The notes: generated by a model from the letters alone, not told the origin. Shown: positions 1 through 9,429, numbered from the stretch's first letter. The stretch: DNA of 27,948 nucleotides from JAPEKQ01 sp964487295 (GCA_964487295.1 CAZAQL010000022.1:1-27948); one strand, 5' to 3'. A program made the numbers and translations.

Positions 1-1374
1 GTCGGGGCCGCGGCCGGGCTCCTGGTGGCGTTCGTGACCGCGCGCCTCGTGGGTCGACCCGTCGAGGCGCGCGCATCCCGCTCGCGGCGGTCGCTCGGCG
101 TGGCGCTTGCGGTCCTCGCGGCCGCTGTCATGCTCGCGGGCCCCGCGGTCCGCGAGCGACGCGCGAGCCGGCTTCCCCTGCCCGATGAGACGGCATGGCG
201 CGACCGCCCGAAGGTCGTTCTCGTCGGCGTGGACGGCTGCGACTGGGAGATGCTCGGCCCACTCGTCGAGGCGGGGGAGCTTCCGAACTTCCAGCGCCTG
301 ATGGAACGCGGCGCGTACGGGCCGCTCCTGACCATGGACCCGATGCTCTCGCCGATCATCTGGACAACGATCGCCACGGGAGAGACCCCCGCTGAGCACG
401 GCATCACCGGCTTCACGAACGAGGCCGGCGTGCCGGTCAACGCGAGAATGCGGCGTTGCCCGGCGATCTGGGAGATCGTCAACGCCTACGGCGGAGAGTC
501 GGGCGTGACAGGCTGGTACGTGACGTGGCCCAGCGACCGTGTGCGAGGGTTCATGGTCTCGGATCGCGTCCACAGCCTGCTTCGGGGACCGACCCAGATC
601 CTGCACACGCTCGAGGGGAGGCCGACCAACGATCGACTGACCGAGTTCGGCTCGTTCGCCTTCGATCCGTCGTACAAGTCGCTCGATCCGGCGGAGCTCG
701 CTTACCAGCAGAACAGGATCGTTGACGAACCACTGCGATGGGGATACCTCCGTGACAGCATCTACGGACGGCTGGCGCACGAACTCATACCGCGGTACCA
801 GCCCGACTTCGCGGCCGTCTACTTCCGCGGAGTCGACTTCGTCCAGCACTTCTTCTGGCAGTACACGGAACGCGGCGACTTCCCGTCGGTGACGGACGAG
901 GATGCGCGCGAGTACGGCGACGTCATCGGGAACTACTACAGATACCAGGACCGGCTGCTCGGGAGGCTCCTCGAAGACGTGGGACCGAACGCCAATATCC
1001 TGCTCGTCTCGGACCACGGGTTCACATCGCGGGTCGAACTCGACCCGGGCATGCCCGAGCTCACGGGCATGCACGACCGGCGCGGCGTCATCATCGCTGC
1101 CGGACCCGATATCCGACGTCTGGGCCTCTTCGAGGACGCGACCATCCTCGACGTGGCGCCGACCTGCCTGGCCCTGCTGGGGCTTCCCGTGGCGGACTCG
1201 ATGGACGGCGAGCCGCTCGCGGAGATCATCGAACCTCGTCTTCTCGAGAGCCGGCCGGTCCTCCGCGTCGCAGGATACGGGACAGGTCTCGGTCGCGAGG
1301 TCGACGGAGGGACGGCCTCCAGCATGGACGAGTCCATCAAGGAGCAGCTGCGCTCGCTCGGCTACATCGAGTGA
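1..1374 (+). CDS. Alkaline-phosphatase-superfamily phosphodiesterase-like protein, 5' partial
   Basis: The reading frame is open to the left edge, so the true start is upstream; the first in-window start codon is GTG at 25, but the residues before it are also hydrophobic and coding-like. Numbering from that GTG, residues 25-42 form a membrane segment. A type I phosphodiesterase / nucleotide pyrophosphatase domain follows: VGVDGCD (67-73, metal Asp), SPIIWTTIATG (109-119, region of the nucleophilic Thr), an HGITGF turn, then VSDHGF and GMHD near the C-terminus supplying further metal ligands. The C-terminus ends in EQLRSLGYIE, common in this family. Such enzymes cleave or transfer phosphate diesters, and membrane-anchored members sit beside exopolysaccharide genes. 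The substrate cannot be told. It is followed by a flippase gene after 35 bases, so it is probably the first visible gene of the operon. Confidence 0.85.
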   Translation, partial: VGAAAGLLVAFVTARLVGRPVEARASRSRRSLGVALAVLAAAVMLAGPAVRERRASRLPLPDETAWRDRPKVVLVGVDGCDWEMLGPLVEAGELPNFQRLMERGAYGPLLTMDPMLSPIIWTTIATGETPAEHGITGFTNEAGVPVNARMRRCPAIWEIVNAYGGESGVTGWYVTWPSDRVRGFMVSDRVHSLLRGPTQILHTLEGRPTNDRLTEFGSFAFDPSYKSLDPAELAYQQNRIVDEPLRWGYLRDSIYGRLAHELIPRYQPDFAAVYFRGVDFVQHFFWQYTERGDFPSVTDEDAREYGDVIGNYYRYQDRLLGRLLEDVGPNANILLVSDHGFTSRVELDPGMPELTGMHDRRGVIIAAGPDIRRLGLFEDATILDVAPTCLALLGLPVADSMDGEPLAEIIEPRLLESRPVLRVAGYGTGLGREVDGGTASSMDESIKEQLRSLGYIE

Positions 1375-1409
1375 CCGCGCGTCCATGAGACACTCCGTCA
1401 GGAGCTAGA

Positions 1410-2687
1410 TTGAGGGCACTTCCGACACGTCCAGTCGCCGGCGCACACGCGCGCGTCGGCAGCGTCTTCGCCATCATCGTCGCCGGCGCCGTGCTCCAGG
1501 TGCTCATCCAGACCCTGCTGGCGCGGGGCCTCACGAAGTCCGAGGTCGGCCTCGTATCGCTCGTCATCGGAGCGCTCCCTCTCTTCACCACGCTCACGCT
1601 CATCGGCCAGGACTCCTCGATCGTGCGCCACCTGTCCCGTCCGGGCGCCTCCCGCTTCGACCAGGCCTCCTACGCGAGGCGCGTCCTGCTGGTCGTTCTG
1701 CCGCTGGGAGCGATCGTGGGGCTTGCCGGGGGACTCTACTACGCGCTCGCCGGAGTCGCGCTGGCGGCGATGATCGTCCTCGTGACGTCCCAAAACGCCA
1801 TCACCATCCTGACGGCGTTCCGCCGCGCCGCCCACCGCTACGAGGCCGCCATCCTCGGCACCCGGCTGCCGGTGCTGCTGACGGCCGCGACCCTGGCCGC
1901 CGCCTACGCGTTCGATCGTCTCGGAGTGGCGCCGGCCTTCACGGAACGCAACGTCCTCTGGCTCCTCATCGTATCCTACGCCGTGTCCGCCGTGCTTCTC
2001 GCCGGCCGGAGACCGTTCCCGGGCGCCCCCACGACCGGGGAGGGCGAGCCGGTGCCGCCGGTCGTCCTCCGTGAAGGGATCCTCTTCCTGGGTCTGAGCG
2101 TCTCGCTCTCGGTGATGGTGAGCATGGACCGTCTCGTCATCTCGAAGATCATGACCTTCTCCGACCTGGCGATCTACTCGACCATCTTCTCGATCACGAA
2201 GGGGTTCGACTTCCTCTTCTACGCGATCAGCTACGTCCTCATGCCCGTTCTCAGCCGCTCGTCCTCCGTGGACCTCAGGCGGCCAGCTCTCGCGATCGCC
2301 GGGCTCGCGGTGCTCGCCTCGGTCGGGTATCTCGTCCTCGGCGATGACGTCGTCCACCTGCTTTTCGCGGGCCGCTACGACGCGGGGGCCTATCTGATCC
2401 CGGCTTTCGTCTTGTCCGGCGTGCTGAAGCTGTTCTACTCTATTCCGTCCAGCTATATCGGTGGACGGGCGCCGACGTCGGCCGTCAGGCAGTTCATGTT
2501 CGTCAATCTGGGCACGATGTTCCTCAACGTCGCGCTCGACATCATCCTCATCGTGAGGATGCGCGACGTGATGGGCGCCGCAATCGCAACGGCGATCGCG
2601 TGGGGACTGCGCCTCATCGCGGGTCTCATCATCATGCGACGCCACGCGGGGCGCGAGCCGCAGGGCTCCGACGGCGCCACATCGTGA
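1410..2687 (+). CDS. Polysaccharide flippase (Wzx/MOP superfamily)
   Basis: A 425-residue polytopic membrane protein with about 12-14 hydrophobic segments. The N-terminal pattern (a TM helix, then TLLARGLTKSEVGLVSLV) is typical of the Polysacc_synt family, in which the first helix is followed by an 'xLGpxeyG' turn. Family members flip undecaprenyl-linked oligosaccharides across the inner membrane. The start is TTG at 1410, with GGAG at 1401-1404 placed five bases upstream; no better ATG or GTG exists near the first helix. It lies between a phosphodiesterase and a YfhO protein in a glycan operon, which supports an export role. The glycan it carries is unknown. Length fits the family (400-500 residues). 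Confidence 0.88.
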   Translation: MRALPTRPVAGAHARVGSVFAIIVAGAVLQVLIQTLLARGLTKSEVGLVSLVIGALPLFTTLTLIGQDSSIVRHLSRPGASRFDQASYARRVLLVVLPLGAIVGLAGGLYYALAGVALAAMIVLVTSQNAITILTAFRRAAHRYEAAILGTRLPVLLTAATLAAAYAFDRLGVAPAFTERNVLWLLIVSYAVSAVLLAGRRPFPGAPTTGEGEPVPPVVLREGILFLGLSVSLSVMVSMDRLVISKIMTFSDLAIYSTIFSITKGFDFLFYAISYVLMPVLSRSSSVDLRRPALAIAGLAVLASVGYLVLGDDVVHLLFAGRYDAGAYLIPAFVLSGVLKLFYSIPSSYIGGRAPTSAVRQFMFVNLGTMFLNVALDIILIVRMRDVMGAAIATAIAWGLRLIAGLIIMRRHAGREPQGSDGATS

Positions 2688-2711
2688 CATCGACATCGGG
2701 AAGGAAGAACC

Positions 2712-5165
2712 ATGGCGAAACGAGGAAGCGGCAAGAGGCATGACGGACGCTCAGGACGAGGAAGGCAGGGGAGCCCGGCCGCGCGCGACGGATCCATGGT
2801 CGAGCCGGGTCCGGGGAACATCCTCGGACGACGCGCAACGCTCATCTGCGTCGGCGTCATCGTCGCGGTCGCCCTCGTCCTGTTTCACCGGGCGATCTTC
2901 GCAGGTGAGATCCTCGTGGGCGGCGACGTCCTCGCGGGCGCCCTGATCTTCGAGGACTACGCCGAGAGCCGCATGGCGGCCGGGGCACTGCCCTTCTGGA
3001 ACCCGTACATCTTCTCGGGAATGCCCTTCTTCGAGAGCATGACATGGAACGGCATCGTCTATCCGAGCTACTGGATCGGCCACTTCCTCGCGACGGTACC
3101 CGGAGTCGAGCTGCCGCGGCTGACCTTCATCGTCCTCCACTACATCCTGGCCGGGCTCGGCACGTTCGCATACCTCCGTTCGAGGCGTGTCGGTCACGTC
3201 GGCGCTCTCGCGGGCGGCCTCGCGTTCATGCTCACGCCGCACTTCATCGGTCTTGCAGGCATCGGCCACGGCGGAAAGGTGCTCACCGGCGCCTACATCC
3301 CGCTGGTTCTCTTGGCCGCTCACAACGTTCTCGAGCGGGGCCGGCTGCGCTGGCTCGGGCTGCTCGGCCTCTTCGGCGGGCTGCAGTTCCTCGCGCGCCA
3401 CATCCAGGTCAGCTACTTCACGTGGATGGCGGTCGGGCTCCTCATCGTGTATCACGTCGCAACGGAACTCGCGCGGGGACGCGACTGGCGCCCCCTCGTC
3501 CGCCGCTCGCTCATGGTCATCGGCGCCGGGGTCCTCGCGGTCGCCATCGCCGGCATCCTCCTCGTGCCTCTGCAGAGCTACGCGGACTTCTCGACGCGAG
3601 CGTCCGAGGACGGCGGGATGGGCATCCGGAACGCGAGCATGTGGTCGTTCCACCCCAAGGAGATCCTGACCTTCTTCGTGCCCTCCGCGTTCGGCCTCGC
3701 CAACGAGACCTACTGGGGGCCCATGCCGGGGAATCAGGTCACGCACTCGGTCGGGTTCATCGTGCTCGCCCTCGCGTTCATCGGCGTCTTCGCCAGGAGG
3801 GACCGAAACGCCTGGTTCCTCGGAGTGCTCGCCGCGGTATTCCTCGTTTTGAGTTTCGGCAAGTACCTCGGCCCCCTCTACACGGCGCTCTACAACGTCC
3901 TGCCGGGCTTCAGCCGCTTCCGCGTGCCGGCGCTGTTCCTGCTCTTCACGCAGTTCGCGCTCGCAGCGCTCGCGGGGCACGGTGTCTCGGCGCTCCTGGG
4001 CGAGGTGAGGCGACGGCGCACGCGCTGGCTCATCTGGGCTGCGGGAGTCACCTTCGTCGGAGCGCTCATCGGCATCATCGTCCTCCTGGCACGACCGGCG
4101 CTCGAGCAGGGCGCGTTGTCATCGCTCCTCGCCAAGAACCCCGGTGTGAGCCCGGCCGACGTCCGGCCGTACGCGTCGATCGCGGCCCGCATGGCGGCCC
4201 GCGACGCCGGCATCCTCATCGCGTTCGCCTTCGCCGCGGGCGTCGGCGTGCTTGTCGCGTCGGTCAGGAAGCTCCCGGCTCTCATCCCGGCTGCGCTCCT
4301 TCTCGGAGTGGTCGTGTGGGAGCTCTGGGTCATCGACGCACGTTTCCTCGACCCTCAGCGGATGCAGCCGCTCGAGCACTACTACCCCAGGACACAGGCG
4401 GTCGAATATCTGTCATCGCGGGAGGGGAAGTTCCGGGTGCTGCCGCTCGGACGGGACTTCACCTCGAACGCTCTGATGGTCCACCGTATCGAGTCGATCA
4501 GCGGATACCACGCCGCCAAGCTCGCCTCGTACGACGAGCTTCTCTGGCGCATCGGCTTCCCGGGCGGGCGCTTCCCCGACCTGCGCTTCCTCATGCTCAC
4601 GAACGTCCGGTACGTTCTGGGGCCGGACCAGGATCTTGGTCACCCCGCGTTCACGATGGTGGCTCCGGGCGTTCACGAGTTCCTGTACGCGATGCCGCGC
4701 GCCACGCTGCTCGGGGACGTCCACGAGGTTTCCTCGGAGGGGCTCGTTCTCGGCGAGATGCGGACGGACGGATTCAACCCGATGGAGTACGCGATCGTCC
4801 AGGGAGAGCTGCCCGGCCCGGTCATGCCGGTCGAGGGCGGCACGGCGCGCATCACGACGCACGAGCCGGAGCGCATCGTCGTGGAGGCGCGTGCCCCGCA
4901 ACCTTGTCTTCTCTACCTCTCGGAGGTATACTACCCGAACGGTTGGAGCGCCTTCGTAGATGGCGAGGAGGCAACCATTTACCGAACGAACTACGCATTC
5001 CGGTCCGTCTATCTCGAGGCCGGGGACCACACGGTCGAGTTCGTCTACAGACCCCGCTCGGTCCGACAGGGACTCTGGCTCACGATCATCGGGCTGGCGG
5101 CGGCGGCCGCGCTCGTCCTCGTCCCCGCGAGGCGGGGAGGGGATCCCCGGGGAGCGGCAGCATGA
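2712..5165 (+). CDS. YfhO-family membrane protein (GT-C-like)
   Basis: An 817-residue membrane protein with a charged cytosolic N-terminus (1-35) and roughly 12 TM helices. It carries the hallmark segment PFWNPYIFSGMPFFES (about 93-108). The C-terminal soluble part contains YYPNGWSAFVDG and ends in a last TM helix, exactly the ending seen in YfhO proteins. YfhO relatives (for example in Firmicutes, lipoteichoic acid glycosylation) are GT-C fold proteins proposed to transfer sugars from polyprenyl-phosphate donors outside the membrane. The adjacent gene encodes a polyprenyl-phosphate-sugar synthase, the expected donor supplier, and starts inside this gene's stop codon (ATGA overlap), suggesting translational coupling. 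A GGAAGGA motif precedes the ATG. The precise acceptor is unknown. Confidence 0.85.
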   Translation: MAKRGSGKRHDGRSGRGRQGSPAARDGSMVEPGPGNILGRRATLICVGVIVAVALVLFHRAIFAGEILVGGDVLAGALIFEDYAESRMAAGALPFWNPYIFSGMPFFESMTWNGIVYPSYWIGHFLATVPGVELPRLTFIVLHYILAGLGTFAYLRSRRVGHVGALAGGLAFMLTPHFIGLAGIGHGGKVLTGAYIPLVLLAAHNVLERGRLRWLGLLGLFGGLQFLARHIQVSYFTWMAVGLLIVYHVATELARGRDWRPLVRRSLMVIGAGVLAVAIAGILLVPLQSYADFSTRASEDGGMGIRNASMWSFHPKEILTFFVPSAFGLANETYWGPMPGNQVTHSVGFIVLALAFIGVFARRDRNAWFLGVLAAVFLVLSFGKYLGPLYTALYNVLPGFSRFRVPALFLLFTQFALAALAGHGVSALLGEVRRRRTRWLIWAAGVTFVGALIGIIVLLARPALEQGALSSLLAKNPGVSPADVRPYASIAARMAARDAGILIAFAFAAGVGVLVASVRKLPALIPAALLLGVVVWELWVIDARFLDPQRMQPLEHYYPRTQAVEYLSSREGKFRVLPLGRDFTSNALMVHRIESISGYHAAKLASYDELLWRIGFPGGRFPDLRFLMLTNVRYVLGPDQDLGHPAFTMVAPGVHEFLYAMPRATLLGDVHEVSSEGLVLGEMRTDGFNPMEYAIVQGELPGPVMPVEGGTARITTHEPERIVVEARAPQPCLLYLSEVYYPNGWSAFVDGEEATIYRTNYAFRSVYLEAGDHTVEFVYRPRSVRQGLWLTIIGLAAAAALVLVPARRGGDPRGAAA

Positions 5166-5875
5166 AGGTGATGATCGTCGTCCCGACCTACAACGAGAGG
5201 GACAACATATCGCGGCTCGTTCCCAGGCTGCTGGGGCACGGCGAGCACATCAACCTGCTCGTCGTCGACGACGGGTCCCCGGACGGAACGGGGGAGTACG
5301 TCGATGAACTTGCCGCGTCGAACCCGCGGGTCCACGTGCTTCATCGTCCGTCCAAGATGGGGCTCGGTTCCGCCTACGTTCAGGGATTCAAGTACGCGCT
5401 GGCCACCGATGCGGACCGCATCGTCCAGATGGACGCGGACTTCTCGCACGATCCCGACGTCGTCCCGGAGCTTCTCGAGTTGTCCGGTCGCCACGACGTC
5501 GTGCTCGGGTCGCGCTACATCACAGGAGCGAACGTCGCGAACTGGCCGCTCCGACGCCTGTTCCTGAGCTACTTCGCCAACGTCTACACGCACCTCGTGA
5601 CGGGGCTCCCGCTTCACGACTCGACGGGCGGCTACAAGTGTTTTCGCCGGGAGGTGCTTGAGTCGATCGATCTCGATGCCATACGGTCCGACGGGTACTC
5701 GTTCCAGATCGAGGTCAACTTCCGCTGCTGGAGGAAGGGCTTCTCGATCCACGAGACCCCGATCGTCTTCGTCGATCGCCACGCCGGCACGTCGAAGATG
5801 TCCCGCAGAATCGTCTGGGAGGCGATGTGGCTGGTGTGGCGCCTGAGGATCGAGCGCATCCTGAGGAGGATCTGA
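5162..5875 (+). CDS. Polyprenyl-phosphate mannose/glucose synthase (DPM1-like GT2)
   Basis: A 237-residue GT2. It opens with VPTYNERDNI and VVDDGSPDGTG, followed by the metal-binding QMDADFSHDP motif and the LGSRYI and GGYKCFRR segments characteristic of the dolichyl-phosphate mannose synthase branch. It transfers a sugar from a nucleotide donor to a polyprenyl phosphate on the cytoplasmic face, giving the lipid-linked donor used by GT-C enzymes. No C-terminal membrane helices are present, as in the short soluble DPM1 form. The ATG at 5162 overlaps the YfhO stop as ATGA. The frame stays open far upstream, but that part is a shadow of yfhO. The sugar (mannose versus glucose) cannot be decided from sequence. 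Confidence 0.9.
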   Translation: MKVMIVVPTYNERDNISRLVPRLLGHGEHINLLVVDDGSPDGTGEYVDELAASNPRVHVLHRPSKMGLGSAYVQGFKYALATDADRIVQMDADFSHDPDVVPELLELSGRHDVVLGSRYITGANVANWPLRRLFLSYFANVYTHLVTGLPLHDSTGGYKCFRREVLESIDLDAIRSDGYSFQIEVNFRCWRKGFSIHETPIVFVDRHAGTSKMSRRIVWEAMWLVWRLRIERILRRI

Positions 5876-8043
5876 ACGCGCGCTGGGCGCGGCTCGACCT
5901 CTCCATCATCATCGTCGGATACGAGAGCGCCGAGCCGCTCGGCGAGTGCCTCAGGTCGCTCGAGCGGTGCTCCGACGAATCGTCCCGGGAGATCATCGTC
6001 GTCGACAACGCGTCGAGCGACGAGACCGTCGGGATGATCCGTCGGGACTTCCCCGCGGTCGAGCTCATCGAGAACAGCGCCAACGTCGGGCTCTCGCGAG
6101 CCGTCAATCGCGGCATCCGTGCGTCGAACGGGCGATACGTTCTCGTGCTGAACCCGGACATCGTCGTGCGGTCCGGGGGGCTGGATGCGCTCGTAGCGTT
6201 CATGGACGCGACGCCGGAGGCAGGGCTCGCCGGGGCGAAGCTGCTCAACAGCGACGGGTCGCTTCAGCACTCGTGCCGGGGCTTCTACACGTTCTGGACG
6301 CTGCTTCTGCGACGAACGGTGCTCGGCAAGGTGTTCCGATCGAGCCGGGCGATCCGGCGGCACCTGATGCTCGATTTCGACCACGAGTCGCCGCTCGAGG
6401 TCGACTGGGTTCTCGGAGCGTGCATGATCGTGCGCCGGTCCGCGATGGCGGATGTCGGTGCGATGGACGAGCGGTTCTTCCTGTACTTCGAGGACGTCGA
6501 CTGGTGCTACAGGATGTGGCGCGGCGGATGGAGCGTCTGGTACGTCCCCTCATCGGTCATGGAGCATGGCCACGCGCGTGAGAGCGCGCGGCCGGGCATC
6601 AACAGACTCCTGATAGCGCACCTCATCTCCCTTCTGCACTTCTACGAGAAGTGGGGAGGCATCATCTACCGCATGAAGAAACATCGGCGCATCCTCCTGA
6701 CGCTCGCCAATGTCCTGGCCGACCTCGTCGCGATCAACGGAGGATTCCTGCTCGCCTACGGTCTTCGAGCGAACCTGCAGGGTCTTTTGACGACCGACTA
6801 CCTCACGCTCGGAACGTACTACCCGGCGTTCGTCGGCTTCGCCAACATCGCCTTCCTGCTCGTCTTCGCCTTCCTCGGCCTCTACAGCGGGCGCCGCGTC
6901 CGCGAGTCCGGCGCCGCGCTGGCGGTTCGCATCATCCGGGCCTCGGCGGTGACGGCCGTTCTCCTCATGGCCAGCACGTTCCTGACCTCGACAACGATCT
7001 ACTCACGCGTCCTGGTCGGGACCTTCTGCATCCTCGTGGCGCTTCTGGACATCGCTCTGCGAGGCGTGCTTCGCTGGATGCAGACGCTTGCCCGGGCCGG
7101 CGGCTTCGATCTGACGCGCGTCGTCATCGTCGGGACCGACCGGGTCGCGACTCAGCTCGCCGCGAACATCGCCGGCTCGCCGGAGCTCGGCTACGATCTG
7201 GTCGGTCTCGTCACCGCGAATGCGGGCAACGGCGGGGCGCGCGGCGAGGACCTGGCCGTCCCACTCGTGGGCTCTCTGGACGAGCTCCCGGAGCTCATCG
7301 ACCGGCAGCGCATCGAGGAGGTGATCTTCGCGGACCCCGGGCTGTCCAGCGCGAGCATCTCGGACTTCCTCATCGAGGCAAGGCGGAGCACGGTCGAGGT
7401 CAAGATGCTCTCGGATCTGACGAGCCTGCTGACGCGACGCGCGCGCGTTGAGGAGTTCCTGGACGTACCGATCGTGGCCTTCGAGCGCGAGGCGCTGCTG
7501 GGCGCGCAGGCCGGAGTCAAGCGCCTCATCGACATCCTCGCCGCGCTGCTCCTGCTCATTCTGACCGCCCCGTTCGTCCTCGCCGCGGCGCTCGTCTGCC
7601 TCGTCGCGCGTGGCCGCCCCCTGTTCGAGCGCCACCGGCGCGTCGGACTGGGAGGTGAGCCTATCGCGATCCTGGGCCTCAGGAGGCAGGAGACGCCAGG
7701 CGCGCTCCGGCGGTTCGTGACGCGGCACGGCCTGGACCGCGTGCCAGAGCTATGGGACGTGATCGCCGGCCGGATGAGTCTCGTCGGTCCTGCGCCACTC
7801 ACGGAGACGGAGGCCGCCGCCTGTTCGCCGCGAGAGCGGGTGCGGTTCGACGCGCGACCGGGAGTCACGGGGCTGGCCCGGGTGGCGGGATCGGCGCGCG
7901 CGGTGCAGGACACAGGCGGCGCGCTCGACGCGTACTACGTGCAGAACTGGTCGCTGGGCGGGGACGTCAGGATCGCCATGCGCTGGCTCCTGCTCTGCCT
8001 GGCGGGCCGCTGTTCTCCACCGACTGACGATCTCGACGACTGA
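5827..8043 (+). CDS. Fusion: GT2 glycosyltransferase + polyprenyl-phosphate sugar phosphotransferase
   Basis: Two enzymes in one 738-residue chain. Residues 24-260 are a rhamnosyltransferase-like GT2 (SIIIVGYES, VVDNASSDET, NPDIVV, and FFLYFEDVDW near 217). Residues 288-415 hold four TM helices, 430-545 a CoA-binding-like Rossmann region (VVIVGTD), and 563-735 the bacterial sugar-transferase (PglC/WbaP) domain beginning VKRLIDILAALL. It should prime the lipid carrier with a sugar phosphate and add a following sugar. Unusually, the conserved catalytic LDELPQL is LDRVPEL here (Asp637 kept, Glu replaced by Arg638), and VGPRP is VGPAP. The start is uncertain: GTG 5827 or 5836 lies inside the previous gene, while CTG 5872 overlaps that gene's stop, but an AGGAGG sits only two bases before it. 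Confidence 0.85.
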   Translation: MAGVAPEDRAHPEEDLNARWARLDLSIIIVGYESAEPLGECLRSLERCSDESSREIIVVDNASSDETVGMIRRDFPAVELIENSANVGLSRAVNRGIRASNGRYVLVLNPDIVVRSGGLDALVAFMDATPEAGLAGAKLLNSDGSLQHSCRGFYTFWTLLLRRTVLGKVFRSSRAIRRHLMLDFDHESPLEVDWVLGACMIVRRSAMADVGAMDERFFLYFEDVDWCYRMWRGGWSVWYVPSSVMEHGHARESARPGINRLLIAHLISLLHFYEKWGGIIYRMKKHRRILLTLANVLADLVAINGGFLLAYGLRANLQGLLTTDYLTLGTYYPAFVGFANIAFLLVFAFLGLYSGRRVRESGAALAVRIIRASAVTAVLLMASTFLTSTTIYSRVLVGTFCILVALLDIALRGVLRWMQTLARAGGFDLTRVVIVGTDRVATQLAANIAGSPELGYDLVGLVTANAGNGGARGEDLAVPLVGSLDELPELIDRQRIEEVIFADPGLSSASISDFLIEARRSTVEVKMLSDLTSLLTRRARVEEFLDVPIVAFEREALLGAQAGVKRLIDILAALLLLILTAPFVLAAALVCLVARGRPLFERHRRVGLGGEPIAILGLRRQETPGALRRFVTRHGLDRVPELWDVIAGRMSLVGPAPLTETEAAACSPRERVRFDARPGVTGLARVAGSARAVQDTGGALDAYYVQNWSLGGDVRIAMRWLLLCLAGRCSPPTDDLDD

Positions 8044-8054
8044 GGAGGATACGG

Positions 8055-9416
8055 ATGAAATCAGGGAGGAGCGCGGTCCGGATGCTGCTCGCACTCGCGG
8101 CGCTTCTGGCATGCGTCGCGGGAGAGGCCGTCGCCTACGACTGGGAGGCGGTGAGCGTCCCCGACGACGTGAAGGTCTGGGACATGGACCTCGAGGGCGG
8201 GACCGTCTGGCTGTCCAGCCAGGGGTTGGGACTCATCGGCTACGACGGGCAGGAGTGGGTGACGCACGTCCAGAGCGACGGGGGGATCCGGAACAACAAC
8301 TGGAACTACCGCGTGTTCGTCACTTCGGGAGGCGAGAAGTGGATCACGCGCGACAGCGGAGCGACGCTCGACCGCCTCGACGATGCCGGCACCTTCTCGG
8401 AGAAATCGGACGACCGCTGGTGGTACTACGACTACCCCGAGGATCTGGCGAACAAGCGCGTCTTCTCCGCGGCGGAGGACTCCGAGGGCCGCATGTGGTT
8501 CGGGATGCGCGATGAGAACCTCAACCGAACAGGGATCCTCGAGCTCTTCATCGATAACGAGGACACGACATCTCTGGACGACGAGTGGTACCACTACGAC
8601 AACGTGTTCACCCCCGACTCCACGAGCTTCGGCGGCGACGACGTCCGGGCTCTCATGGTCGACGACCACGACCGCCTCTGGATCGGCTACTACGGCTCCG
8701 GCATCGACATGTGGGACTACGGCGATCCCACCGTCTTCGCGGACGACGTCTGGGCTCACTACGAGGAGGAGGACGGGCTCCCCGAGGACGACGTGCACAC
8801 CTTCTGGTGCGGATCCGACGGATCGATCTGGGCGGGAACGCTCGGCGGTCTTGCCGTGCTGGACGAGGCCACCGGGACCTGGAGCACGATCGCCGGGCTC
8901 CCCGGCAATCAGGCCCGAGCCATCTCCGAGGACGCGCAGGGACACATCTGGGTCGGCACGAACCAGGGCGTGGCTATGCTCTACGCGAACCGCACGGTCG
9001 CGTTCACGTACACGACCGACGATGGTCTCGCGGACGAGCAGGTCGACCACCTCTCGGTTCACCCCGCCAGCGGCGACGTCTGGGCCGTCACGATGAACAC
9101 CGTCGCGGACCAGACCACGCTCAACCTCTTCCGTTCGGGGATCGTCGAGGGCACGGGTTCGCTCTTCGTCTACCCGAACCCCTGGAGGGAGGGCGAATCG
9201 GACGGTCCGGTCCAGATCTACGGCGCGCCGGAGGGGTCGCGAGTCGAGATCTACGACATCACGGGGGAGAAGGTCGCCGAGCTCGGAGCGTCCGAACCGT
9301 TCACCTGGGACTCGCTCGACGGGTCGCTCAATGAGGTCCCGAGCGGTGTGTACATCGTTCGCGTCGAGCCGCCCGGCGGTGATGCCGAGCTTCTGAAACT
9401 CGCCATTCTCAGATAG
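8055..9416 (+). CDS. Secreted beta-propeller protein with C-terminal sorting/FlgD-like domain
   Basis: A 453-residue exported protein. The signal peptide covers 1-27 (AVA|YD cleavage; an LLAC at 17-20 is a weak lipobox alternative). The middle contains repeated two-component-regulator-propeller blades: DRLWIGYYGSGI, GSIWAGTLGGLAVLD and GHIWVGTNQGVAML. The C-terminal ~80 residues begin VYPNPWREG and continue VEIYDITGEKVAEL, then PSGVYIVRVE, the T9SS-type A / FlgD Ig-like pattern common in FCB bacteria. It probably functions at the surface or outside the cell. GAGGAG precedes the ATG. Its position inside a glycan operon, between the priming transferase and the dehydratase, is unusual and may mean that it is displayed on, or monitors, the polymer; this is inference. 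Confidence 0.8.
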   Translation: MKSGRSAVRMLLALAALLACVAGEAVAYDWEAVSVPDDVKVWDMDLEGGTVWLSSQGLGLIGYDGQEWVTHVQSDGGIRNNNWNYRVFVTSGGEKWITRDSGATLDRLDDAGTFSEKSDDRWWYYDYPEDLANKRVFSAAEDSEGRMWFGMRDENLNRTGILELFIDNEDTTSLDDEWYHYDNVFTPDSTSFGGDDVRALMVDDHDRLWIGYYGSGIDMWDYGDPTVFADDVWAHYEEEDGLPEDDVHTFWCGSDGSIWAGTLGGLAVLDEATGTWSTIAGLPGNQARAISEDAQGHIWVGTNQGVAMLYANRTVAFTYTTDDGLADEQVDHLSVHPASGDVWAVTMNTVADQTTLNLFRSGIVEGTGSLFVYPNPWREGESDGPVQIYGAPEGSRVEIYDITGEKVAELGASEPFTWDSLDGSLNEVPSGVYIVRVEPPGGDAELLKLAILR

Positions 9417-9429
9417 ACAAGGACTGAGC

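Noticed and set aside
1398..3980. Long minus-strand frames opposite the flippase and YfhO genes (447 and 409 codons)
   Set aside because: They mirror strong + strand genes, have low-complexity charged translations and lack convincing ribosome-binding sites.
3044..5161. The open frame upstream of the DPM1-like start
   Set aside because: It is out of frame with the clearly coding yfhO; the GT2 fold starts precisely at the ATG at 5162.
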